Shown here piece after piece: positions 1-5,232 of a stretch of 6,129 bases of DNA. The stretch is taken from contig CAYVDO010000454.1 of the NCBI GenBank assembly GCA_964450125.1, positions 1 to 6,129 on the forward strand, written 5' to 3'. Under the pieces are notes generated by a model. The model did not search any database. It was not told where the DNA came from and was given only the letters and a program-made list of their open reading frames with translations. The position numbers and the translations under genes were made by a program. Within the stretch, counting starts at the first letter, position 1. Every line of letters starts with the position of its first letter. The DNA is from JADJOY01 sp964450125 (GTDB taxonomy: Bacteria > JADJOY01).

Positions 1-223
1 TTGTGTAGTCGCTCCAGTTTGCGCCGTAGGAACGGGTCAGCAACATGCGTCCGCGCACGACGCCATCGAGCACGTCGTCGTCTGCGCGCGAGAGTGCGGT
101 TCCGACATCTCGCCAATCGCCAGCATCGATGGCCGCGAGACGGCGCGCTCGGCTGGCGAGGGCACGCTCGAGCACCTCGGGCATCTCGATGGCGACGAAG
201 AGCCGCGCGTCAGCTGCGATCAC
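1..223 (-). CDS. Unrecognised protein, N-terminal 74 codons only (runs off left edge)
   Basis: An open frame starts at GTG 223-221 and stays open to the window edge. The start overlaps the cinA stop codon as GTGA, with a purine-rich GGGGAAGGG stretch immediately upstream, so translational coupling to cinA is likely. The visible protein begins VIAADARLFVAIEMPEV and continues with an Arg/Asp-rich helical-looking segment ending near LLTRSYGANWSDYT. The RLFVAIEMPE start recalls the first strand of RNA 2',3'-cyclic phosphodiesterase (ThpR), a gene often found beside cinA. However, no HxT motif appears around residue 45, where that family has its first one, and the rest does not read like ThpR. I therefore do not assign a function. 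The frame is supported by the tight operon packing. The C-terminal part lies outside the window. Confidence 0.6.
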   Translation of the reverse strand, partial: MIAADARLFVAIEMPEVLERALASRARRLAAIDAGDWRDVGTALSRADDDVLDGVVRGRMLLTRSYGANWSDYT

Positions 224-1509
224 CCTTCCCCGTCCCACGGCAGGGCGAGCAGCGCGCGCCGCAACCCGTCGAGCGCCCGGGTCACCGCGGCCTCACGGAT
301 CCTTTCCCGGTCGCCTTCGAACCGGTGCACCTCGACGCGGCGAGTGCGCTTTGGCCCGACCCACGCGAGGACGACCGTACCCACAGGTTTGAGCGGAGAG
401 CCGCCGCCAGGCCCGGCGATGCCGGTGATGCCGATCCCCCAATCGGTGCGAGCGTTGCGCCGGGCGCCAGCAGCCATCGCCCGGGCCACGGATACGCTCA
501 CGGCGCCGTGGGCGGTGAGCAATCGCGAGGGCACGCCGAGGGCTCGCACCTTGGCCTCGTTCGCGTACGTGATCCACCCTCCCCAGAACACGTCGCTTGC
601 GCCACTCACCTCCGTGAGCGTGGCGCCGAGCAAGCCGCCGGTGCAGCTTTCTGCCACCGCCAGGGACGAGCCCGCGGCCCGAAGCGCATCGACGACCACC
701 TCGGCGAGCGTGCGCTCACCGAGCTCGTAAACGTAGGGACCGAGCACGGCAGCCGCCCTCCGCGCCAGCGCGAGCGACCGCGCAGCCTCGCGGGGAGCCG
801 CCTGCAGGCGCAGGTCGACGCCACGGGTCGTCACTTGATAGGCGTCGAGTCCAGCCGGAAGTGGACCGAGCGCGGCAATGCGGTCGGCGAGCTGGGCTTC
901 GGGCAGCCCCACCGTACGGATCTGCACCACGCGCTCGCGCGTCGCTCGTTCGAAGCGATGCGCCAGCAGCGGCATCAGCTCTTCGAAGAAGATCCCTTTC
1001 ATCTCCGACGGAACACCCGGGAGCACACACACCACCGCGCCACGCCAGTCGAGCCACCCCGCAGGAGCGGTGCCGAAGCGGTTGGGCACGACTTGCACGG
1101 CTCGCGGGAGGCGCGCCTGGCGACTCTCCGCAGCGGGCATCGTCGTCCCGAGTCGGTCGTGGCGACGCTCGAGCGCGTCGAGCACCTCAGGACGCACGGC
1201 GAGTGGCGAGCCGATCAGTCGCCCGAGCGCCTCGAAGGTGAGATCGTCGCGTGTCGGGCCGAGCCCGCCGGTCACCACCACGAGCTGGCTACCACGGGTA
1301 GCCGCAGCCAGCGAATCGCACAGCGCCCGCAGCTCGTCGGGCGCCACCAACACGCGCTGCACCCGGAACCCCAGCTCGGTGAGCTGGGCAGCCAGCCAGT
1401 GGGAGTTGGTGTCGAGGGTGCGCCCTGAGAGCAGCTCGTCACCGACGGCGACGATCGCTGCCGCGGGCCGATCGCCGACCGATGCCCGTGCGGCGCGGGC
1501 TCGCTTCAA
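220..1509 (-). CDS. cinA: CinA-family protein: nicotinamide-nucleotide amidase (PncC) with N-terminal MoCF domain
   Basis: Bifunctional CinA-type enzyme of NAD salvage: the C-terminal PncC domain deamidates nicotinamide mononucleotide to nicotinate mononucleotide. In studied homologues the N-terminal COG1058/MoCF domain has ADP-ribose pyrophosphatase activity. It is cytosolic. Counting from the TTG start, the N-terminal domain shows AIVAVGDELLSGRTLDTNS (about 18-36), TGGLGPTRDD (80-89) and LPGVPSEM (163-170). The PncC domain shows ESCTGG (287-292, with the catalytic Ser 288), YANEAK (315-320, conserved Lys 320) and GITGIAGPGGG (360-370), followed by KPVGTV. All key motifs are intact. The length of 429 aa is normal for the family. 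I chose TTG 1509-1507 because it overlaps the pgpA stop as TTGA. GTG 1521 or ATG 1563 would add 4 or 18 residues of non-conserved sequence, and ATG 1563 would overlap pgpA by 58 bp. The next gene starts at the cinA stop codon. Function is certain; the start is not. Confidence 0.95.
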   Translation of the reverse strand: MKRARAARASVGDRPAAAIVAVGDELLSGRTLDTNSHWLAAQLTELGFRVQRVLVAPDELRALCDSLAAATRGSQLVVVTGGLGPTRDDLTFEALGRLIGSPLAVRPEVLDALERRHDRLGTTMPAAESRQARLPRAVQVVPNRFGTAPAGWLDWRGAVVCVLPGVPSEMKGIFFEELMPLLAHRFERATRERVVQIRTVGLPEAQLADRIAALGPLPAGLDAYQVTTRGVDLRLQAAPREAARSLALARRAAAVLGPYVYELGERTLAEVVVDALRAAGSSLAVAESCTGGLLGATLTEVSGASDVFWGGWITYANEAKVRALGVPSRLLTAHGAVSVSVARAMAAGARRNARTDWGIGITGIAGPGGGSPLKPVGTVVLAWVGPKRTRRVEVHRFEGDRERIREAAVTRALDGLRRALLALPWDGEG

Positions 1510-1997
1510 CCGGCGAACCACGCTCCCACGACCCACACCAGCCGCTGTGCGAGGTTCGCCCATACGCCGGCTGCGATGTCGTCCATCACCACGCCGAAGC
1601 CGCCCGGCAGCGTCCGTTCCCAGCGTCGCGCCGGTGGCGGCTTGAGCACGTCGAAGAAGCGAAAGAGAAAGAACGCCAACGCGAGGTGGGAGGCGCTGGC
1701 GGGCAGGAACGCCATCGAGACCAGATAACCGGCGATCTCGTCGATGACGATCTTACCGGAGTCCTTCTCGCCGAACACACCTTCCGCGCGTCCGGCTACC
1801 CAGCAAGCGCCGAGCGTCACGGCGACGGCGGCGATCGACCACGCGACAGGGCCGAGTGGCGCGAGCAACATCGCCAGCGGAATGCCGACGAGCGTCCCGA
1901 ACGTACCCGACGCGACCGGGGCGTAGCCCGTGCCGAATCCGGAGGCGAGGGGGACGATCAGCCAGCGCGGTGCGCCCGACGACGGCACGTGGTTCAT
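1506..1997 (-). CDS. pgpA: Phosphatidylglycerophosphatase A
   Basis: Inner-membrane phosphatase that removes phosphate from phosphatidylglycerophosphate to give phosphatidylglycerol, the last step of that branch of phospholipid synthesis. The 163-aa protein matches the family in length. It carries the signatures GFGTGYAPVASGTFGT (20-35), KDSGKIVIDEIAGYLVSM (78-95) and FFLFRFFDVLKPPPARRWE (109-127), then LPGGFGVVMDDIAAG (130-144), whose paired Asp residues belong to the conserved acidic motif. Hydrophobic segments at about 35-70, 95-115 and 140-162 are consistent with a polytopic membrane protein. The ATG at 1997-1995 is the natural start because the first conserved block begins at residue 20. 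Only a weak ribosome site (GAG nine bases upstream) is visible. It lies 73 bp after the endopeptidase gene and overlaps cinA by 4 bp, so it probably shares a transcript with both. Confidence 0.95.
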   Translation of the reverse strand: MNHVPSSGAPRWLIVPLASGFGTGYAPVASGTFGTLVGIPLAMLLAPLGPVAWSIAAVAVTLGACWVAGRAEGVFGEKDSGKIVIDEIAGYLVSMAFLPASASHLALAFFLFRFFDVLKPPPARRWERTLPGGFGVVMDDIAAGVWANLAQRLVWVVGAWFAG

Positions 1998-2014
1998 CGA
2001 CGGTATCTCGTCGT

Positions 2015-2028
2015 GCTGGCGCGCCAGC
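2015..2028. repeat. Perfect 14-bp palindrome between the endopeptidase gene and pgpA
   Basis: GCTGGCGCGCCAGC is its own reverse complement and sits 17 bases before the pgpA start in the 73-bp intergenic gap (1998-2070). It is not followed by a T-run in either direction, so it is not a typical intrinsic terminator. As RNA it would form only a 5-bp stem with a GCGC loop. It could be a protein-binding site, a processing or stability hairpin within the transcript, or chance in GC-rich DNA. No convincing -10/-35 pair is seen in this gap. Confidence 0.4.
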
Positions 2029-2070
2029 CGCTATCCCACGGAGGGGCGAACGACGAGCAGCAAACGCGAC

Positions 2071-4590
2071 TCAGCGCCCGGCCATCGCGACTTGCGAGCT
2101 GCCTGCCCCGCCTGCCGAGCCCATTGCCGCCAGGCGCGCGGCCCGCAGGCCGTCGAATTCGCGCCGCTCCCGACCCGTGAGCACCCGCCCGCCCGTCACG
2201 TTGACGCGCATGGGATCGACGAACTGGTCGTTCTTCAGAAACGCGTAGTGGAGGTGCGGCCCGGTCGAAAGTCCCGTAGATCCAGTGAATCCCACCACCT
2301 GTCCTCGCTTGACCTTCTTCCCTGCGCGGATGCCCGGGGCGATCGCCGAGAGGTGGCTGAAGGCCGTGGCGTAGGTCGAGTCGTGGCGGATCTTGAGATA
2401 GCGGCCGTCGCCACCTGCTCGCCAGCCCGCGTACTCGACGATGCCCTCACCCACCGAACGGATCGGCGTGCCGGGCGCCGCGGCCAGATCGACGCCCAGA
2501 TGTGGACGATCGTAGCCGAGGATGGGGTGGTAGCGACCCATCGAGAACGCCGAGTTCACCTTGGTCACGTCAAGCGGGCTCTTCAGGAAGGGGCGGCGGG
2601 CGGTCCGGCCCTGATCGTTGTAGTACTCGGGACGCCCATCGCTCGAGCTCACGAGGAACGCACGGTGGGGTTCACGACCGGTCATGATCTCGGCGGCGAG
2701 TACCCGCCCCCGCCGCACACTGCCTTTGGATGCATCGAGCAAGATCCGGAAACGGTCACCGCGCTCGATGTCCGACTTGAGATCGACTTCGCCGGCAAAG
2801 ATGGACGCCAGCTCACTGATGGTCGCGGGGTCGAGGCCCGCCTTGACAGCCGAGGCGTAGAAGCTCGACTGCACTTGGCCCGACACCACGGTGAGCTGCG
2901 GTGCCTTCTGCACATCGTCTTTGTCGGGGGCAGGCACCGGTTTGGCAACCGCTTCGGCTCGTTCCGGCGCGGGCTGTGCCGCAGCAGCGGCGCGTCGCGG
3001 TGCCGAGGCGCCCGGCAGCGGCGCGAGATCGATGGCTGAAGCCAGCTTGACCACCAAGGGGCGAGCACCGGGAGTCGCCGTGATGCGGATCTCGGAGGAG
3101 CGCCCGGTTGCGCTGTCGACGACCAACTGAATCCGGGCACCCGTCCTGGCCGTGCGCAGATTCCATTTGCGTCCGATTGCCGCGGACACCTTGGCGACGT
3201 CACCTGACGCCACACCGAGCTCGTCGAGGAGCTTCCCGACCGTCTCACCGCGCTTCAACACGTCTTCGCGGATCGACGCGCTCGTGACCACGGCCGGCGC
3301 GGGCGGTGCCTTCACCGCCACTTTCGGCGGCGGTGGCGCGCGGAGCACATCACCGGCAACCCCGGCGATGCGAATGCCCGACGGCAAAGTCACGTCGATC
3401 GGCTTCGCGCCCTGGGGCGGCCGAACCGTCACGCGGGCGGCGTCACCGGTGGTGGGATCGACGGCGAGTTGAATCAGTGTGCCGACCTGGGCACGTCGCA
3501 GGTTCCACTTGCCGTCCAGCGACGACACGACCCGCGACACGTCGCCACGAGACACGCCGAGCTGAGAGAGCACTCCGGCGATCGAGGCCCCCTTTGCGAG
3601 CGTTGCGGCGCGCCCGATCAGGGGAGCATCACCGTCCGAGGCGCCGTCGGCCACACGGCTGGGCGCGGTCTTCTCCGCCTGCTCGGCGCGCGTGGAGCTC
3701 ACGGCAGCAGCGCCCGACGAGTCGACGAGCGAGACGTCGATTCGCGGAGATTTGGGCCGAGACTCGACGATCGCCAGCGAGGTCGGCAGCGTGCTGTCCG
3801 CGTCGTACGTGAGCGTGAGCCGGGTGCCGATGTCCGCGCGCCGTACGTTCCACTGCTTCACGACCCGACTGGCGACGCGAGCGCGTTGATCGGCCGCGAG
3901 ACCCAACCGGGCCAGCACCTTGTCGAGGTTGTCGCCGCGCCGGAAGGTCTCGGCACGCACCACGCTGGCGGGTGCCGGCTGAGCGCTTGCCGGCGCCGGT
4001 TCCACCACCTCGGTGGGGCCGACGCTCGCTTGCGACTCCTCTGGTGCGGCGATGGGCTGCGCGACGGACGACGAGTCGATGGAAACCACCCGCGAGACGT
4101 AGCCGTCTGCAGCCCGACTCACCTCCACGCGGCGGTCGTCGTCGGTCTCGATCGCCAAGCCCTGCACGGCGCCGGTGGTGGGGTCGAGGGTGAGCTCCAG
4201 CTGCGAACCCACCTGTGCCTTGCGGACGTCCCAACGCTCGGTGACGCTGTCGACCAGGCGCGCAATGTCCTGACGCGCGACGTCGAAGTTGCTGAGCACC
4301 CCGGCGACCGTCTCGCCGCGAGCGATGGTGTGCGTGCGCGGCACGCTCCGCGAGAGTTCGCCCGGCACACCCGTGCCTCGCGCATCGGCGCGCGCGCCGT
4401 ACGCACCGGCATCGGCACCGGCCGGCGCACCCACGCGCGCCCGATTCGGCGAACGCGCCGAAGACGGGAGAGAGACGATCGTCGTGAGGAGCGCAACCGC
4501 CAACAGGATCGCGACGTAGCGGCGCATCGACGAAGACGCCGGGCGTCGCTCGCGGGAGATCGAGTCGTCCCGAATCATCATCTCAATCAA
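2071..4590 (-). CDS. Membrane-anchored M23 peptidoglycan endopeptidase with four OapA/LysM-like repeats
   Basis: Predicted periplasmic zinc endopeptidase of the MepM/Csd3 type, which cuts peptide cross-links so that the wall can expand. The protein is 839 aa, far longer than the roughly 400-450 aa usual for this type. Counting from TTG 4590: one hydrophobic segment (about 24-41) forms a signal anchor or signal peptide. Four related repeats follow (about 85-162, 212-289, 328-405, 440-518), each with a W-[ND]-[LV]-R motif and joined by Ala/Pro-rich linkers. Next come a Csd3-like domain (about 567-670) and the M23 domain (about 680-795). The zinc-site motifs HLGVD (His 697, Asp 701) and HLHY (His 779, His 781) are intact, as is SHLS with His 746. 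I chose TTG 4590-4588 because AAAGGAG (4606-4600) sits nine bases before it. GTG 4620 has no such site, and ATG 4581 is 18 bases from it. The C-terminal tail is Gly/Ala/Ser-rich. The gene diverges from ruvX. Confidence 0.93.
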   Translation of the reverse strand: MIEMMIRDDSISRERRPASSSMRRYVAILLAVALLTTIVSLPSSARSPNRARVGAPAGADAGAYGARADARGTGVPGELSRSVPRTHTIARGETVAGVLSNFDVARQDIARLVDSVTERWDVRKAQVGSQLELTLDPTTGAVQGLAIETDDDRRVEVSRAADGYVSRVVSIDSSSVAQPIAAPEESQASVGPTEVVEPAPASAQPAPASVVRAETFRRGDNLDKVLARLGLAADQRARVASRVVKQWNVRRADIGTRLTLTYDADSTLPTSLAIVESRPKSPRIDVSLVDSSGAAAVSSTRAEQAEKTAPSRVADGASDGDAPLIGRAATLAKGASIAGVLSQLGVSRGDVSRVVSSLDGKWNLRRAQVGTLIQLAVDPTTGDAARVTVRPPQGAKPIDVTLPSGIRIAGVAGDVLRAPPPPKVAVKAPPAPAVVTSASIREDVLKRGETVGKLLDELGVASGDVAKVSAAIGRKWNLRTARTGARIQLVVDSATGRSSEIRITATPGARPLVVKLASAIDLAPLPGASAPRRAAAAAQPAPERAEAVAKPVPAPDKDDVQKAPQLTVVSGQVQSSFYASAVKAGLDPATISELASIFAGEVDLKSDIERGDRFRILLDASKGSVRRGRVLAAEIMTGREPHRAFLVSSSDGRPEYYNDQGRTARRPFLKSPLDVTKVNSAFSMGRYHPILGYDRPHLGVDLAAAPGTPIRSVGEGIVEYAGWRAGGDGRYLKIRHDSTYATAFSHLSAIAPGIRAGKKVKRGQVVGFTGSTGLSTGPHLHYAFLKNDQFVDPMRVNVTGGRVLTGRERREFDGLRAARLAAMGSAGGAGSSQVAMAGR
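3037..4338 (-). repeat. Four tandem diverged protein repeats inside the endopeptidase gene
   Basis: The encoded repeats lie at 4338-4105, 3957-3724, 3609-3376 and 3273-3037, read on the minus strand. Each follows the same plan: a Gly-rich GET/GDN/GAS-type start, a helix ending in LG or FD, a second helix rich in Val/Arg, W-[ND]-[LV]-R with R/T then A, G-x-x-[IL]-x-L, and in three copies D-x-[TA]-T-G, followed by a strand. The conserved Trp residues are spaced 127, 115 and 114 residues apart. The plan resembles the OapA/LysM-like domain (PF04225 type) that normally occurs once or twice in MepM/Csd3 proteins. At DNA level the copies are diverged, so the duplications are old. Confidence 0.75.
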
Positions 4591-4629
4591 GATATTGTGC
4601 TCCTTTGGGGAATCACACACTATATCTTG
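4588..4629 (-). promoter_or_regulatory. Leader hairpin that can mask the ribosome site and TTG start of the endopeptidase gene
   Basis: On the minus strand CAAGATAT (4629-4622) is the exact reverse complement of ATATCTTG (4595-4588), whose last three bases are the TTG start codon. Inside this, TGTG (4619-4616) can pair with CACA (4599-4596), and TTCC (4612-4609) can pair with GGAG (4603-4600), the core of the Shine-Dalgarno, with one G-U pair. The 3' side from 4603 to 4588 would be paired without a break. The 5' side has bulges of 2 nt (4621-4620) and 3 nt (4615-4613), and the loop is 5 nt. Such a fold would block initiation unless melted, as in RNA thermometers or translational switches. The pairing was read by eye, and no folding energy was computed. 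Confidence 0.55.
4600..4606 (-). promoter_or_regulatory. Strong Shine-Dalgarno that fixes the endopeptidase start
   Basis: AAAGGAG reads 4606 to 4600 on the minus strand, nine bases before TTG 4590-4588. It is the best ribosome site in the window and the reason for preferring TTG over GTG 4620 or ATG 4581. Its GGAG core is also part of the predicted hairpin. Confidence 0.75.
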
Positions 4630-4631
4630 GG

Positions 4632-4651
4632 CCCGACTGGATATCGTCGGG
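4632..4651. repeat. Inverted repeat over the predicted start of the endopeptidase transcript
   Basis: CCCGAC (4632-4637) and GTCGGG (4646-4651) are exact reverse complements separated by 8 bp that include GATATC. The predicted transcription start of the minus-strand promoter is about 4648-4644, so one arm lies at or just upstream of +1 and is mostly untranscribed. It therefore makes more sense as a DNA-level operator than as an RNA stem. With 6-bp arms it could also be chance. Confidence 0.4.
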
Positions 4652-4652
4652 G

Positions 4653-4682
4653 ATAATAGGCGACACTGTCGCCGAATGTCAA
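4653..4682 (-). promoter_or_regulatory. Near-consensus sigma-70 promoter for the endopeptidase gene
   Basis: On the minus strand TTGACA (4682-4677) is a perfect -35 box. It is followed by an 18-bp spacer and TATTAT (4658-4653), one mismatch from the -10 consensus. Transcription would begin at about 4648-4644, giving a leader of roughly 55-60 nt before TTG 4590. The promoter is AT-rich against very GC-rich surroundings, which makes chance unlikely. It probably drives the whole minus-strand set, including pgpA and cinA, since no clear terminator or promoter lies between them. Confidence 0.8.
4659..4673. promoter_or_regulatory. Perfect 15-bp palindrome filling the promoter spacer (candidate operator)
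   Basis: GGCGACA, one central base, then TGTCGCC form a perfect inverted repeat. It begins directly at the -10 box and ends three bases short of the -35 box of the endopeptidase promoter. A dimeric regulator bound there would occupy the space between the two boxes. That placement is used by MerR-family activators, usually with 19-20 bp spacers, and by simple repressors. I do not recognise the half-site as that of a known regulator, and no regulator gene is in the window. Confidence 0.6.
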
Positions 4683-4743
4683 CAGGAAATTGGTCGAAAA
4701 CCGAACGACTGTGTCCGGCGAGACACGGCGTCTAGCTGGCGAG

Positions 4744-4754
4744 CAGCGACGCTG
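4744..4754. repeat. Small palindrome upstream of the ruvX promoter
   Basis: CAGCG, one base, CGCTG is a perfect 11-bp palindrome in the ruvX-side half of the divergent region. It runs straight into a second copy of TGTCAAC (4753-4759), whose first copy (4677-4683) contains the -35 box of the opposite promoter. A further 5-bp inverted repeat lies at 4711-4726 (GTGTC, 6 bp, GACAC). Apart from these and the two promoters, I see nothing else in 4683-4781. Confidence 0.3.
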
Positions 4755-4781
4755 TCAACCCTCGACTCAGCACTGGGTTCG

Positions 4782-4787
4782 TATACT
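4782..4787 (+). promoter_or_regulatory. -10 box for ruvX-mltG, placed for a leaderless transcript
   Basis: TATACT is one mismatch from the TATAAT consensus and stands out in GC-rich DNA. Seven bases separate it from GTG 4795, so transcription would start at or within a base of the start codon. No clear -35 box is seen; the best match, CTCGAC (4761-4766), is weak and spaced 15 bp. There is no Shine-Dalgarno before GTG 4795, in keeping with a leaderless message. Confidence 0.55.
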
Positions 4788-4794
4788 CACGCCC

Positions 4795-5232
4795 GTGAAG
4801 GTGCTCGCAATCGACGTCGGCAAGAAGCGGATCGGGCTCGCGATCAGCGATCCGGATGCGCGAGTTGCGTTCCCACTCACCACCGTCCACGTACGCGGGT
4901 CATTGCGGCAGACGGTCGAAGAGGTTCGACGCTGGATCGAGAAAGAAGGTGCGACGTCGGTGGTGGTCGGCCTGCCGCTCGCGATGGATGGGAGCGAGGG
5001 CGCCGCATCGCGTTACGCGAGCGGGTTCTCGACGGCGCTCGCGAGCGCCGTCGAGATTCCCGTGCGGACCTGGGACGAGCGTTTCACCACGCGCCAAGCC
5101 GAGCGCAGCTTGCTCGAGGCCAACCTACGCCGGGATCGCCGCCGCGAGGTGATCGACCAGGTCGCCGCCACGCTCATCCTGCAAAGCTTCCTCGATGCCG
5201 AGGCGCACCGGGCCGGCGAACCCCATGACTGA
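4795..5232 (+). CDS. ruvX: RuvX/YqgF-family RNase H-fold nuclease
   Basis: Cytosolic nuclease of the YqgF family. Members are implicated in 16S rRNA 5'-end maturation (E. coli YqgF) and in Holliday-junction resolution (the RuvX name). Which applies here cannot be told from sequence. The 145-aa length is typical. Counting from GTG 4795, the family motifs are AIDVGKKRIGLAISDP (5-20, first catalytic Asp 7), VVGLPLAMDGSEG (57-69), WDERFTTRQAERSL (93-106) and IDQVAATLILQSFLD (120-134, Asp 121). The frame is open upstream to TTG 4690, but those extra 35 residues have no family similarity, and MKVLAIDVG is the normal N-terminus. No ribosome site precedes the GTG, and a TATACT -10 box lies just upstream, so leaderless translation is likely. 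The last codons overlap mltG by 8 bp. Confidence 0.95.
   Translation: MKVLAIDVGKKRIGLAISDPDARVAFPLTTVHVRGSLRQTVEEVRRWIEKEGATSVVVGLPLAMDGSEGAASRYASGFSTALASAVEIPVRTWDERFTTRQAERSLLEANLRRDRRREVIDQVAATLILQSFLDAEAHRAGEPHD

Noticed and set aside
1..1428. A 475-codon open frame on the plus strand opposite cinA
   Set aside because: It is antisense to a gene with complete CinA/PncC motifs. Its product is Arg/His/Pro-rich with no recognisable domain, as expected of shadow frames in GC-rich DNA.
1998..2070. Intrinsic terminator after the endopeptidase gene
   Set aside because: The palindrome present has no T-run after it on either strand and its RNA stem would be short.
1930..3039. A 369-codon plus-strand open frame
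   Set aside because: It is the mirror of the catalytic half of the M23 gene. Composition is biased to Arg/His/Ala and there is no plausible ribosome site or domain.
4591..4620. Endopeptidase start at GTG 4620
   Set aside because: It has no Shine-Dalgarno of its own and would put the AAAGGAG site inside the coding region. TTG 4590 is correctly spaced from that site.
3469..4656. A 395-codon plus-strand open frame
   Set aside because: It is antisense to the repeat half of the M23 gene and runs into the divergent promoter region. Its product is Arg/His-rich with no known motif.
4730..4758. A second minus-strand promoter from TTGACA at 4758-4753
   Set aside because: No acceptable -10 box lies 16-18 bp downstream; the best are GCTAGA or CTAGAC. 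The promoter at 4682-4653 is much better.
4690..4794. Extended N-terminus of RuvX starting at TTG 4690
   Set aside because: The 35 extra residues have no family similarity. The TATACT promoter box would lie inside them, and the AGGA near 4684-4687 is only two bases from the TTG.
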